Part shown: piece after piece, positions 18,674-28,730 of the stretch
How the letters are laid out: each line of letters begins with the position of its first letter
How positions within the stretch are numbered: the stretch's first letter is position 1
Origin: Paramoeba atlantica
Lineage: Eukaryota; Discosea
Assembly: GCA_977017575.1 (NCBI GenBank)
Contig: CDRNVI010000009.1
Location: forward strand, 434,001 to 498,000
DNA: 64,000 nt
Reading direction: 5' to 3'
The notes under the pieces: model-generated
Told to the model about the DNA's origin: nothing
The model's input: only the letters and a program-made list of their open reading frames with translations
Databases searched by the model: none
Program-made: the position numbers and the translations under genes

Positions 18674-20120
18674 TTGCTCAGAATCCTTCCCCTCCCGGTA
18701 CTGCTCCACCTATTGCGTCGCCTCCTTCCCCTCCCGGTACTGCGCCATCTACGGCATTTTCTCCTCCCGCTGCCCTTACACCTGCGCAACCACAATCTAC
18801 ACCGCAGACTCCTCCACAGCAGTCTCCGGGGCGATCTTACGTCCACCTCCAAAACATCTCGTCTCCGCCGACTTCCCCGCCAGCCTCAAGACCCAGCATG
18901 CACACCTTCTCCCGAAAAGCGCGAGCACGAGCCCTCAGAATGACAGCCGAGCCGTCATCCCCCTACGCTCTTCGATTTCCCCCATTAGCGACATCACTCC
19001 CACCATCACACTTTTCGCCAATGAGATCGCATCCGTCGCCATCACCACTGCCACTGCCCCCCCCTCTCCCTGCCAATCCGAAACACCAGAGTACAATCGC
19101 CCGATCACAGATGAAGAAATATTGCGTCCTCTTAACCCCTCCGCTGTCATCGTGGATGAAACTAACGGGCAACGACGCAGAAGACTGAAGGCAGAAGAAA
19201 CGGCTCGCCGAAAGGCAGAAGAAACGAAGAAGGCAGAGGACTGCGCTACTAGACCGCACGAGCAATTACACCACACCGTTTGCACCACACAAATCAATGC
19301 ACCAACGCCACTAGACGCACCCGAAGAATTTCTGAACGATGAACCTACTGCCCCAACGCCAGTGGACGTACCTCCTTCGGGAGCGCTTCTGTCACACGTT
19401 CCAGAATCCAGCCTCATCCGGATCAAAAAGAAGTGGAGCGACCTTATGAACATATGCAGCAAACGAATTCCATTGCAATCTGCAAGAAATCAGTCTGAGG
19501 AGTCAGCGATTCAAGTGTTTCAAGAATGCGAAACACCGCCACCATGCGATCGGAACGGACACCACCACGAACACTCCACAGGTACGGGTGCTAGGGTCGA
19601 CTACATGTTGCGTACTATCGATCCCAAAACGCAATTTCCAATCTCGTCGGAGGAATTACAAAAGATGGCACGTACGGCACGAGTTGGGGATGAATGCTTA
19701 GTGGCCTGGAACTTCGATTGTTCGTCGTCAGTAAACATATCCCGCGGAACCGTCAAAGAACGTCGCAAGCAGAAAAATACATGCAAGTTAACCATGGAGT
19801 ACCGCGGAATACACGGCTATAAGCCAGGTGAAAAGTTCGAAGGACACATTCCGCCGCACTCGAGCGTACGCGTATACAAGGTACACTGGGACAAAGAACC
19901 CGTGATTCCGAAGGATGCGACTACGGAATCTGCTCAAGAAAACTGTCGCCCGACTTTCCAACACACTGAGGATGACCTAGATCTGGAACCTATGCCCACA
20001 CTCCGAACGGTATCACCTGAATTCATACCGAGTGTGATTGCCATCTATCGTGATATTGTACGTGACTACGCGGAATGTCAATACCCCCAGCGCAATCGCA
20101 TATGGCACCGGACCTTGTCT
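18674..20120 (+). pseudogene. LA8, N-terminal part up to the YR1a insertion
   Basis: Pro-rich start in one frame (SPPGTAPP repeats leading to MHTFSRKARARAL at 18898, like the start of the gene at 3276-7040), then a frame change between about 18960 and 19100 to the frame that holds EEILRPLNPSAVIVDE, a basic coiled stretch (RRRRLKAEETARRKAEE), the TW module (GDECLVAWNFDCSSS...VRVYKVHW), DDLDLEPMPTLRTV and IYRDIVRDYA. It stops at HRTLS where YR1a begins; the rest resumes at 28731 with AMKYSLAT in the same frame. The frame change and the A-tract at its left edge suggest damage or 5' truncation. Confidence 0.8.
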
Positions 20121-20348
20121 AATAGTCCACGTTTTGAAATTTAGCCGAGGGGCTGTTATGTATTTGCCTGCTGGCCCTTCGGGGCACATAGTTTCTTCGA
20201 ATTATGATTTGTATTCAGAATTTTACATGGGATGGGTATTTACTATTATCTTATATATCCTTGTTAGGTTGTTATTTTACTTTGCTTTAAGTTTTTGTGC
20301 CCACCCACCAAGCCCCCAGCCATTTGGCCGAGGGTTCCGGTGGGGGGG
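20121..20348 (+). repeat. YR1a repeat A1
   Basis: 228 bp, the same as A2 at 28294-28521. Contains gccgaggggc, the partner arm of gcccctcggc in repeat B, and ends in ggttccggtggggggg, which also precedes B1. Confidence 0.9.
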
Positions 20349-20368
20349 CTTTAAGTTTTTGTTTAAGA

Positions 20369-21769
20369 ATGAGATCCCAACGTTTGCGGGATCCTCAGGA
20401 GCCGAGCCAGGACCGTGATCGCTCTCCAAAGCGTGACCGGGCGCCAACACCGGTTGAAACCTCCTCTTTTGCCCGTTCGAAACGCCAGTCTCTTTCATGT
20501 CCTCCCGTGCGCCCCCCTCTCCCTCCTCTTCCCACGCAGCCGGCTCCGCAGGTATCCGCGCGACCTCCTCCTGTTCCCCCTACCCCTGGACCGGCGCGTC
20601 GCAAGGTACGCCCTTCAGGAAGAGCACTCAGCCCCGCCCGCGAACCGCCTAGCCCTCTCCCTTCCAACCTCCCCAGTTTGCCGGCGAGCTCCCTCCCTAG
20701 CCCGTATCCATTTCCGCTGGAGGCTCCGGAGCCCCATGTTCGACGTAGAGGAACCCTCAACCCTGACCAGGTTGAGGCTTCTCGCTCGCCGCGCCGTTAC
20801 GAGGCCCTCGACCTTGACCACGTCGGGATGCCTCAGCGTTCACGCTGTGATGCGCGTGGGATAATGACACAATCTAGCAAAGAAGAATTCATCACGAAAG
20901 TGATTGAGCTTCTGCGCAAAGACTATGAGGTCACCGTTGAAGCTGTATGGTCTCTTCCCCGGGATGGCCTACGGCAGACGGTTATAGGGTTGGTGCATAT
21001 GACGCACCCAAAGGACCCTAACTCAACTGAGTTGTTCGCCGAGTGGGATGGGGACAAGAACACTGCCTACCGTTTTCCCCATCCCGAGATCAACTACCAC
21101 TCTTTGGAACTGGCCCATGTTCGGGCGCAGATGCCGGGTGGGAAACCAGTTGAAGATCTGATCCCCACGTTTGAACGCGTCCGTATTACGGACCCGAAAG
21201 GCTTCTCCCCCTACGATCCGGTTACTTGGCAACCGTGGATCGACACGGATGATTTGTTCAAGCCACGTGAACTCATCCGTGAGCTGCGCGAAGCTCCGCA
21301 GCTTGGGGTACGCTTCAACCCGCCGCCGCAGCGTGAGCGCCTGTTCAAAATGTTAACTGAATGGGTGTACGCTGCGTGTAATACGGAGGGATGGCTAGAG
21401 AAGCACAACCTCGCCGTAGCCCTTCTCATCATCGAAGAGCTTCGCAACCATTATTGGGCTGCGGCGGGCGTTGCTGTCGAGCGTGTGCAACAGCGTTTGC
21501 ACCGTGACGACGATCCTCAGGACCGTTACGGTCAGCTCGTTGTGGATGAGCAACTGAGGGGCCGAACCGCTACGCGTGCTCCCCGACGACGCAGCCAAGG
21601 ACCTTTCTGTTTTGGCTGCCATCAGCCAGGCCACCTACGATCGAACTGCCTCCAATCGTCCCAACAGCAGGGGGGGCAGTTCCGTACCCAGTGCACCCCG
21701 CAACAGGATTTTCGCGGCGGGGTGGTGGGCGGCGCCAACCGTTACGGCGCAACACGGGCTTTCCACTAG
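20369..21769 (+). CDS. YR1a Gag-like protein with zinc knuckle
   Basis: 467 codons from ATG 20369, the first Met outside repeat A1; an in-frame upstream start at 20297 lies in the repeat. The first ~150 residues are rich in Pro, Arg and Ser. The middle part has the block PYDPVTWQPWID and LIRELREAPQLGVRFN, also seen in YR2 Gag (PYEPITFTPWIN, LMRELREAPEFGLRVN), so this is a conserved Gag core. A zinc knuckle C-X2-C-X4-H-X4-C, CFGCHQPGHLRSNC, lies near 413-427. The expected role is packaging element RNA. The YR ORF starts 3 bp after its stop, so coupled translation is likely. Confidence 0.85.
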   Translation: MRSQRLRDPQEPSQDRDRSPKRDRAPTPVETSSFARSKRQSLSCPPVRPPLPPLPTQPAPQVSARPPPVPPTPGPARRKVRPSGRALSPAREPPSPLPSNLPSLPASSLPSPYPFPLEAPEPHVRRRGTLNPDQVEASRSPRRYEALDLDHVGMPQRSRCDARGIMTQSSKEEFITKVIELLRKDYEVTVEAVWSLPRDGLRQTVIGLVHMTHPKDPNSTELFAEWDGDKNTAYRFPHPEINYHSLELAHVRAQMPGGKPVEDLIPTFERVRITDPKGFSPYDPVTWQPWIDTDDLFKPRELIRELREAPQLGVRFNPPPQRERLFKMLTEWVYAACNTEGWLEKHNLAVALLIIEELRNHYWAAAGVAVERVQQRLHRDDDPQDRYGQLVVDEQLRGRTATRAPRRRSQGPFCFGCHQPGHLRSNCLQSSQQQGGQFRTQCTPQQDFRGGVVGGANRYGATRAFH

Positions 21770-24631
21770 GAAATGCCCCCCACCCCAATCACTGCTCGTG
21801 CCCGTCGTCCCAGGCGACGACGGGTGGATTTTCATACACCTGTTCCCTCTCCGTCCCTCCGCCAGCGCGAAAGACGGCCACGCGTGCGTGGCAATACTCC
21901 TCCTCCACGCCCTCTCTCCCCGTTACGGCTACGACGTCGCAGCGTCTCTCTTCCGGCACTTCCTCTCCCCCGGCTCACCGTTCCTCCCAAACCCGCCGCC
22001 GCCAAACCCGCCGCCGTCGTAACCGCCGACGCCGCACAGCCGCCAGGAAAACACCGCAAGCAGCTGCTCGAGGCCATTCTGAGGATGCCCGCCGACGATC
22101 CTCGCGCCACCCAGTTGGGCGAGGCGCTCCAACCCATGTGGTCAACGGCCGCGTGGGCCACAAGGGAGCGACTGTGGTTCCGCCTGCGCGAGTATTGCCA
22201 GGCGAAGGGAATCACCGCGAATCCTGCAAACGCGGTGCTCTTCCTGGAGACTCTGCCTCTCGCTACCTCGACGCGCATGGGGTACGCAGGGGCATTGAGG
22301 ACTCTGTTCGAGCTCATGGGAATCGAAGGTACCCCATTGAGTCTCTACGTAAAGGCCCTGCAAGCGCAGGGGGGGCTAGAACCCACGCGGCAGATGCTAC
22401 CAATCACGCCACTTCTTCTAAAGAAGCTGAGACGTCATCTCGACGTAAAGGAGAGCATGTGTTGCCTCCTGTGTTGGAAAGCCGCTGCGAGATGGACCGA
22501 GACCGCCGACCTGAGGCGGGAGCAGTTCGTGAGTGTGGCCAGTCACGAGGTAATCATTTATTGGGGCAGGGGGACAAAGACAACCCGTCTGAATCCTTAC
22601 TGGCCGTACCTCTACGCGATAGTGACTGGCCCGGGGACACCCGAACTGGCTCAGTTTGTGGGAAGTTTGAGACCAGGCCAGCGCCTGTGTTACACGACGG
22701 TCCGGGAGATGGACCACAGGATGAATCAACTTCTCGGTCCCGGGTATGGAACACATTCCATAAAAAGAGGTGCAATTACTTACCTATTCCACGAGATCTC
22801 CCTCGGGAATCTCAGGATGGAGGACGTCCAGAACCTCACGAAACACCTCAACGTCGAATCACTGTTGCGCTACAACGCAAGCAGTATTACAACGGCAAGG
22901 GCTCTCGGGACGCAGAGAGTCTCAGCACTTCTCCCAGTGCTGTAACCTCGGAGCACGTGGCAAAGTGCTTCGAGGAAGTGCCTTACCTTCGCAGGCACTC
23001 CGTTGTTTGTGCACGCCGCTCTTCACGGCTAGCCAAGGCACACGACGCTCACCTACCTTTGCACGTTAAGAAGTCGATACCTGTTATCCATTTGGATCAG
23101 GTTAAGGAGTTGATGAGTATGTCAGCTGCCACTCGTTTTCGCAAGGTAGTGGATGAATTATTATGGGTACCTAAAGCCCCGTACCCCGAACCTAGTGTGA
23201 AAGGTTCATTGCCTGAGGCGGACGTCCGATTGTTGGAGGACGCAGGCATAATCTCCAAGGTCCCGGCGCAGGAGTTGAGAAAGCGCCCATCGATGCAGTT
23301 CATGATTCCCTTCACGGTTGTGGAGACCGATGATGAGGGCAATCAGCGCAGAAGATTTATTTCATGGACAAGGGACGATAACGATAGATTAAAATCATAT
23401 GAACCACAGGTCCCATTATATCATCCCTCCAAGTATCTTCATAAGGCGCACGAGCCGATGGCTGTGAAGCGGGACTTCACATGCGGGTTTTACCAGATTG
23501 GTATCCCGAAGAGGGCGCGGCCCAAATTCCGCCTTAGAACGAACAGTGGAGACGTGTATGAGATGAAACGTCCTTCCGATGGGCCATAGGTGTGCACCGG
23601 AGGTTATGCACACGGTTACCGCCGCGATTGCTGGCGAGGCGTCGATTTGTTCTCAGCGCTACTCGTTTCACCGAGGCGCTATCGACGTTTATGTTGACGG
23701 AGTTCGGTTTGCAGGAACCGACTCCGAGGCCACCACGTACGCTCAATTCATTGACGAGCGTTGCGACAAAGCGAACGGTCTTTTCAAAGATCGGGGTCAG
23801 CCCCCTGTAGCACAGTACGTGTTCAATGGGGTGGCGTTCGACCATAACGCGCATACGGTCTGCCTGGGGCCGCGAGTGATCAGGAAACTGCGAGCCGACT
23901 CTTTCTTCAACATTTCCTTTGTTGACCTAGAGGCGGTGGTGGGGCGCCTCATTTATGGCTCCGCAGTTCTCCGACTCAATATGCCGCGATTTTATTTCGC
24001 TTTGAAGGTGGCGCAACGGCGTATCAACGTGTTGAACCGTTGCCCGAAGTTATGTGACCGTCCGGTCGCACTCCCTGTCGTCACTCGCTCCATGCTAGCA
24101 GAGTGGAGAAACGAGTTGTTGGAGAATGTTCCACGGTCTCCACCTCCCCATCCCGATGTTGTTCCACACAAGCATCGTCTCTACACCGATGCCTCGGTGA
24201 AAGGGTGGGGAGCGATTATGTATTTAGACAGCGGAGAGGTTTTGATTACGGGAGAGGCGTGGCCTGAGTCATCCTCGTATGAGGTGAATCGTGCGGAAGC
24301 TGCAGCAGTCCGCTTAGCCCTCGAGAAGTTTTCCGCGCATTGCCCCCGTGGAACCTGCTTGGATATTTTTGTTGACAACACCTCCTGTCAGGCTGCACTG
24401 AACAGGAGGATCTCCAAGTCAAAGGGGGTTTCAATGGAATTGCGCGAAGTCCTGCGACTGACAGAGGAGAAAGGTATTTGTGTCAAGGCAGCGTATATAT
24501 CCACGGATGAGAACCCGGCGGATGCTGTCAGTCGCGGGAAGGAGATTGAGATGGAGAAGGTCGAGAGATACGAAGGTAAGATCGAGAGAGACATTAGTAA
24601 GGTAGGCAGTCATATTCAGAGAAAGCCCTAA
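21691..24631 (+). pseudogene. YR1a reverse transcriptase-RNase H, broken by a one-base insertion
   Basis: Open from 21691 to 23589 and from 23579 to 24631. Compared with the intact 979-codon copy in YR1b, one extra A near 23565 (atgaaacgtcctt against atgaacgtcctc) shifts the frame just before MGHRCAPE. The first ~400 codons overlap the YR gene. Motifs: RPSMQFMIPF, KRDFTCGFYQI (motif A), YVDG catalytic box, then RNase H with LYTDASVKGWGA, NRAEAAAVRLALE, IFVDNTS and NPADAVSR. With the frameshift no fused RT-RNase H can be made, so this copy would need help from another. Confidence 0.85.
21773..22945 (+). CDS. YR1a tyrosine recombinase
   Basis: 390 codons, intact, ATG three bases after the Gag stop. 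The N-terminus is Arg/Pro-rich. A helical core-binding region follows (ILRMPADDPRATQLGEALQ, ERLWFRLREYCQAKG, MGYAGALRTLFELMG). Catalytic domain: Arg in CWKAAARWTETADL (about 239), HxxR in THSIKRGAITYL (about 328), His in LTKHLNVE and Tyr in SLLRYNASS (about 366). The enzyme would integrate the DNA circle at short core sites. The whole gene is overlapped by the RT ORF in another frame, as in YR2 and as described for DIRS-1, where YR and RT ORFs overlap. Confidence 0.9.
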   Translation: MPPTPITARARRPRRRRVDFHTPVPSPSLRQRERRPRVRGNTPPPRPLSPLRLRRRSVSLPALPLPRLTVPPKPAAAKPAAVVTADAAQPPGKHRKQLLEAILRMPADDPRATQLGEALQPMWSTAAWATRERLWFRLREYCQAKGITANPANAVLFLETLPLATSTRMGYAGALRTLFELMGIEGTPLSLYVKALQAQGGLEPTRQMLPITPLLLKKLRRHLDVKESMCCLLCWKAAARWTETADLRREQFVSVASHEVIIYWGRGTKTTRLNPYWPYLYAIVTGPGTPELAQFVGSLRPGQRLCYTTVREMDHRMNQLLGPGYGTHSIKRGAITYLFHEISLGNLRMEDVQNLTKHLNVESLLRYNASSITTARALGTQRVSALLPVL

Positions 24632-24803
24632 GGGACAGGATCACCAAATACAAAAAAAAAAAACAAAGACAAAAAAAAAAAAAAAAAAAAAGCGGACGGG
24701 GTCCTGGGGTTTGGAGGTTGTCCCTATAATTTTGGAAGGTTATGGATGTTAATCGGTTAACAGCTCTTTATTCTCACGCCTTGTTTTTTCGGAAGCAGGG
24801 TTC

Positions 24804-27617
24804 GGAAGCAAAAGTCCGTGTCCGATTACCACGCCTTCTTTGGATATTAAACCGATCACCGCAACCGAAGAGGACATCATTACGGCGCTTTCCAGCTTTC
24901 ACCGAGGTTCCTCAGGGGGAGCTCTCGGACTTCGGCCTGAGCACCTACAAGTAGCAGTGCAATTCCATCACGACGCCAGGACAGATCCGCTCGGTACGCT
25001 CACGAAACTTATTAGTCATATGCTAGCGGGCAAAGTACCACTTGAAGTCCAACACTGCTTCGCCGGCGGACGCTTATGTGCTTTACACAAGGGTCAGGGT
25101 GATGTCCGCCCCATTGCCGCAGGGGAAACCTTCCGCCGACTAGCGAGCAAGATAGGATGTCTGTCTGCAAAGGCTAAATCCAGAACGCTCTTCAAAGATC
25201 AACAATACGGAGTGGCGACGCCCGCAGGAGCCGAGCGTGTTATCCACATTTGCAGGCGCCTGGTTGCGCACCACATCAATAACGAGGATTTTGTGCTATG
25301 CAAGGTTGACCTTCGCAACGCTTTCAATCACATTTCAAGAAATAGCTTTATGGCCTTGACACGGCATCATTTCCCTGAGTTGAGCCCGTTCGTGGAATGG
25401 TGCTACAGTTCGGACAGTAACCTGACATTCGGCGCACGTGTAGTTCAATCCTCTGAAGGCGTACAACAAGGAGACCCGCTCGGACCCCTTTTGTTCTCGC
25501 TCGTCATGAGAGAAATGGCCGCAGAAATTAAGGCCGGAGCTCCTGATCTTCATCTCAATCTCTGGTACCTTGATGATGGCGTCCTTGCAGGCCAGGCTTC
25601 TGATGTACGTCACGCACTAGATATCATCGAAATTGGAGGGCCAAAGTGGGGTCTGAACCTCAATCCGTCCAAGTGCGAAATAATCACACACCCTTCCTCA
25701 TCTCATCAAACTACCCACTTTCCTGACATTCCCGGGCTCAACATCAACATGGAAGGTAATCTGAGCATCTTGGGAAGCCCCATCGGATCTACGACGTACA
25801 GCCGTCAGTTCCTCCTCGACAGCGCGATTTCCCAGGCGGAGGAATCCCTTGAAGCGATCGAGAAACTGGAGGACCCTCAGGTCGCTTTCTCTCTCATCCG
25901 ACAGTGCACAGGGTTTTGCCAGATGGTTTACTCCCTTCGCACGACGCCGACGGACGAACTACTGGACTTATGTCGCAGACTCGACAACGCCGTTCAGCGT
26001 ACGGTTGAAACGTTTTGTCGCCCACTGAGTGACATGGCTCGACGACAAGCACAAAGAAATAAACAGTTCGGCGGTCTCGGCCTTCGCTCAGCGGAAATGC
26101 ATGCCACCTCAGCGTACGTAGCTTCAGTAGCTTTCGCTTCCGACAAGGATCGATGGGATGCAAATGAGGCTGAGGGCTTTTCTTACGCCGTGGAGGACAT
26201 TAACCGGCGTGTAGGGGGGTGTATGGTGGACAAATCTACCGGGAAAATCCACAAGGACTCCGTCATAAAGAGATGCCCCTTCTCGCCCTCCCCCGATATT
26301 GACCTTTCTCAAGATTTGGCGATTCCTCGACAACGCGATCTCAGTCATGCGATTTCAGCGAGAGACTTTGAGGAAGATTACGCAAGAGCGGATCCCCGCA
26401 CTCGGGCTAGGTGGCTCTCACAAACGGGCGACGGGGCATCCAACTGGGCCTTCACGGTTCCCTCGACTCTCTGCGGTCATGCCTACACCCCTACTGAATT
26501 TCGGACTCTGATTCGTTGGTGGCTCGGGGAGAGTATATACCCTCAAGGTCACAACTGCCCGATTCCGAATTGTCGCCTCCCACTCGGCCCTGGGGGGGAC
26601 CATGCGCTAGCCTGCAAGTGCGGCCACGGAATCATTACAAGGCACAACGCCCTAGCGGAACAGTTCTCCGCTGAATGCAGCAAGGCCGGGTTGAGCCCAC
26701 AGAGAGAAGTCTCTCTGGGAAACAGGGGTCCGGGCGGCGCCCTCACGCGACCCGCAGATGTCTATGTCCGGAACGGTGGTCTCGGTCAGGCCCTCGTCCT
26801 TGATTTCGCTGTCACACATGTTCAGCAACAAAAGTATACGGACCTGGTCCGTGATGCTAACATGGTGGCAGCCGGGTCATTCGCCGAGAGGTACGCCGTC
26901 GAACACAAGCGGAAGCAACGGGAGGAAGCTGAAGAAACGAAGACCAAGTTCACAGCTATGGCTGTCGAAACATACGGATGCTGGAGTCCGGCCGCTATGT
27001 CGGTCTTGCGGGAAGTCTCGAAAGGCCAAGCTGCGACCTCAGGTGGAACACTTTCGCAAGGGGGGGCGTTACAGCAAATACTAACAAGTCTGAACGTCAC
27101 CCTCATGCGCTCCCAGGCGCGTATGCTCGTTCTTCGCCTCCCCTCGGCGAACACAGGCCCTGCACTTGTGGGGTATGGCAAAGAAGAGTAAGGAAAACTT
27201 CTGGCCTGGATGTTGGTCGAGTCGACAGAGTCTATGCTCACGCCTAGCCCGCGAGGGCTAGGTACCCCAAGTGAGGTAGTACACGGGTAGTGAATCTCCT
27301 CCCCGTCGGCCAGCATCCTGTTTCGTGACCGTGTCGCTGTCGACACAGGCCCGCTCCTGCGCCCTCCTGTATAACAAGGGAAGGGTTCACAAGTCAGGCC
27401 GTGGAGAGGTCGAAAGACCCGGTCCGGAACGCGCGAATGGATTGGGCATAGATTTCTTGTTTTTATTGTTATTGTTTTTATTGTTCTTATACTTACGGGA
27501 GATCGAATTGCTAGTTTTGGGCTCCAAAAAAAAAAAACAAGACAAGAAAAAAAGAAAAAGAACAAAGACAAGAAAAAAAAGAAAAAAAAACAAAGACAAA
27601 AAAAAAAAAAATAAAAA
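24804..27617 (+). mobile_element. LB LINE inside YR1a, 113-bp target duplication
   Basis: The 113-bp segment agcggacggggtcctgg...ggttc occurs at 24691-24803 and 27618-27730 with one mismatch. YR1c has it once (about 52074-52180, diverged) with no LINE, which is the empty site. The insert carries the LB ORF, a 3' UTR and an A-rich tail. Part of the A-rich tract (caaagacaagaaaa units) also exists in YR1c, so the duplication may extend into it and be longer. A target duplication over 100 bp is unusual for LINEs. Confidence 0.8.
24840..27191 (+). CDS. LB LINE protein: RT plus restriction-like endonuclease
   Basis: 783 codons open from a TTG; the first in-frame ATG is at 25020, after the opening RT block SSGGALGLRPEHLQ, so the N-terminus is probably missing by 5' truncation. 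RT: LCKVDLRNAFNHISR, EGVQQGDPLGPLLFSL, LWYLDDGVL (catalytic YLDD), GLNLNPSKCE, LGSPIGS. After the thumb (FGGLGLRSAEMH) comes a zinc-binding region CPIPNC...GDHALACKCGHG...RHN and a nuclease-like core RPADVYV...LVLDFAVTH. This arrangement, RLE after the RT, matches early-branching LINEs. Identical protein in YR1b except for silent changes. It lies on the same strand as the YR1 genes. Confidence 0.88.
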   Translation: MDIKPITATEEDIITALSSFHRGSSGGALGLRPEHLQVAVQFHHDARTDPLGTLTKLISHMLAGKVPLEVQHCFAGGRLCALHKGQGDVRPIAAGETFRRLASKIGCLSAKAKSRTLFKDQQYGVATPAGAERVIHICRRLVAHHINNEDFVLCKVDLRNAFNHISRNSFMALTRHHFPELSPFVEWCYSSDSNLTFGARVVQSSEGVQQGDPLGPLLFSLVMREMAAEIKAGAPDLHLNLWYLDDGVLAGQASDVRHALDIIEIGGPKWGLNLNPSKCEIITHPSSSHQTTHFPDIPGLNINMEGNLSILGSPIGSTTYSRQFLLDSAISQAEESLEAIEKLEDPQVAFSLIRQCTGFCQMVYSLRTTPTDELLDLCRRLDNAVQRTVETFCRPLSDMARRQAQRNKQFGGLGLRSAEMHATSAYVASVAFASDKDRWDANEAEGFSYAVEDINRRVGGCMVDKSTGKIHKDSVIKRCPFSPSPDIDLSQDLAIPRQRDLSHAISARDFEEDYARADPRTRARWLSQTGDGASNWAFTVPSTLCGHAYTPTEFRTLIRWWLGESIYPQGHNCPIPNCRLPLGPGGDHALACKCGHGIITRHNALAEQFSAECSKAGLSPQREVSLGNRGPGGALTRPADVYVRNGGLGQALVLDFAVTHVQQQKYTDLVRDANMVAAGSFAERYAVEHKRKQREEAEETKTKFTAMAVETYGCWSPAAMSVLREVSKGQAATSGGTLSQGGALQQILTSLNVTLMRSQARMLVLRLPSANTGPALVGYGKEE

Positions 27618-28084
27618 AGCGGACGGGGTCCTGGGGTTTGGAGGTTGTCCCTATAATTTTGGAAGGTTATGGATGTTAATCGGTTAACAGCTCTTTATTC
27701 TCACGCCTTGTTTTTTCGGAAGCAAGGTTCCCCAATGTGAGGTAGAGATGAGTAAAGGTTTCCTTTGCTCTGCGGTTAGCGCCTTAATGTTTTTTAGCCG
27801 CGTCACTGTTGACACGGCCCTACGCATCACGCCTAGTTGCTCCACACTTCTAGGTACACAAGTTGGTCTAGGGCAGAGGTTAAAAGCGTAACCTGCGTAG
27901 CTCGTGTGAGCTTGTAAAGGGCGTGGCAGTGGACTGGTCATCTATTGCTATCGTTATCCTTTTGTGAGTTCTGGGATGGTATATGAAAAATTATTTTACT
28001 ATGTGATTGGGCATTTCTTTGGTTATTTATATTGATTGTGTGCCGTGTGTGTGGGCAGGTTGGCCGAGGGTTCCGGTGGGGGGG
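27192..28084 (+). other. LB 3' UTR, A-rich tail, right target duplication and YR1 internal 3' region
   Basis: 27244-27263 is a perfect hairpin (cctagccc, loop gcga, gggctagg) just after the LB stop. An A-rich tract with caaagacaagaaaa-like units (27526-27617) ends the LINE. 27618-27730 is the right target duplication; 27731-28084 is YR1 sequence shared with YR1b and, more diverged, with YR1c (52180-52525). No gene is visible. Confidence 0.75.
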
Positions 28085-28730
28085 AATCCCGTTAACAACG
28101 TGACACATTATTATTGGTTTTATGCAGGCTTTCTTTTGAACTATGTTTGTGCATGTGAATTCTATCTATATATCGTATTATGTGTTCTTTGATTTTGGGA
28201 CGATTTGGAAGTGTGATTATATTAGTCATAGGTATTTACTTATATTTCTTTGTTACTTATAAGTTTCATGGAGCCCCCTCGGCGTGGATTTCTAATAGTC
28301 CACGTTTTGAAATTTAGCCGAGGGGCTGTTATGTATTTGCCTGCTGGCCCTTCGGGGCACATAGTTTCTTCGAATTATGATTTGTATTCAGAATTTTACA
28401 TGGGATGGGTATTTACTATTATCTTATATATCCTTGTTAGGTTGTTATTTTACTTTGCTTTAAGTTTTTGTGCCCACCCACCAAGCCCCCAGCCATTTGG
28501 CCGAGGGTTCCGGTGGGGGGGAATCCCGTTAACAACGTGACACATTATTATTGGTTTTATGCAGGCTTTCTTTTGAACTATGTTTGTGCATGTGAATTCT
28601 ATCTATATATCGTATTATGTGTTCTTTGATTTTGGGACGATTTGGAAGTGTGATTATATTAGTCATAGGTATTTACTTATATTTGTTTGTTACTTATAAG
28701 TTTCATGGAGCCCCCTCGGCGTGGATTTCT
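28085..28730 (+). repeat. YR1a split direct repeats B1-A2-B2
   Basis: B1 28085-28293, A2 28294-28521, B2 28522-28730. At the B1/A2 joint cgtgga and tccacg face each other around tttctaatag, and further out gcccctcggc faces gccgaggggc, giving a nested inverted repeat centred on the crossover region, as expected of a tyrosine recombinase site. Confidence 0.88.

Larger units (their letters stand above)
20121..28730 (+). mobile_element. YR1a: composite DIRS/Ngaro-like element carrying an LB LINE
   Basis: 8610 bp: A1 (20121-20348), Gag, YR overlapping RT-RNase H, LB LINE (24804-27617), internal 3' region, B1 (28085-28293), A2 (28294-28521), B2 (28522-28730). The LA8 codons TCT and GCA on either side are directly adjacent when the element is removed, so there is no target duplication. 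YR1b (30680-39281) is a near-identical copy in another site, and YR1c lacks the LINE, which gives an empty site for it. Confidence 0.9.

Noticed and set aside
20121-20348. LTRs of a Gypsy/Copia-type element
   Set aside because: There is no integrase or protease; repeats follow the split A1...B1-A2-B2 plan and no target duplication flanks the element, which fits YR elements.
20297-20368. An N-terminal extension of YR1 Gag starting in repeat A1
   Set aside because: The codons lie in the terminal repeat; the ATG at 20369 just outside it is a better start.
27325-27687. Lys-rich ORFs over the A-rich tracts of YR1/LB
   Set aside because: Encoded by low-complexity A-rich DNA whose length differs between copies; no evidence of a protein.
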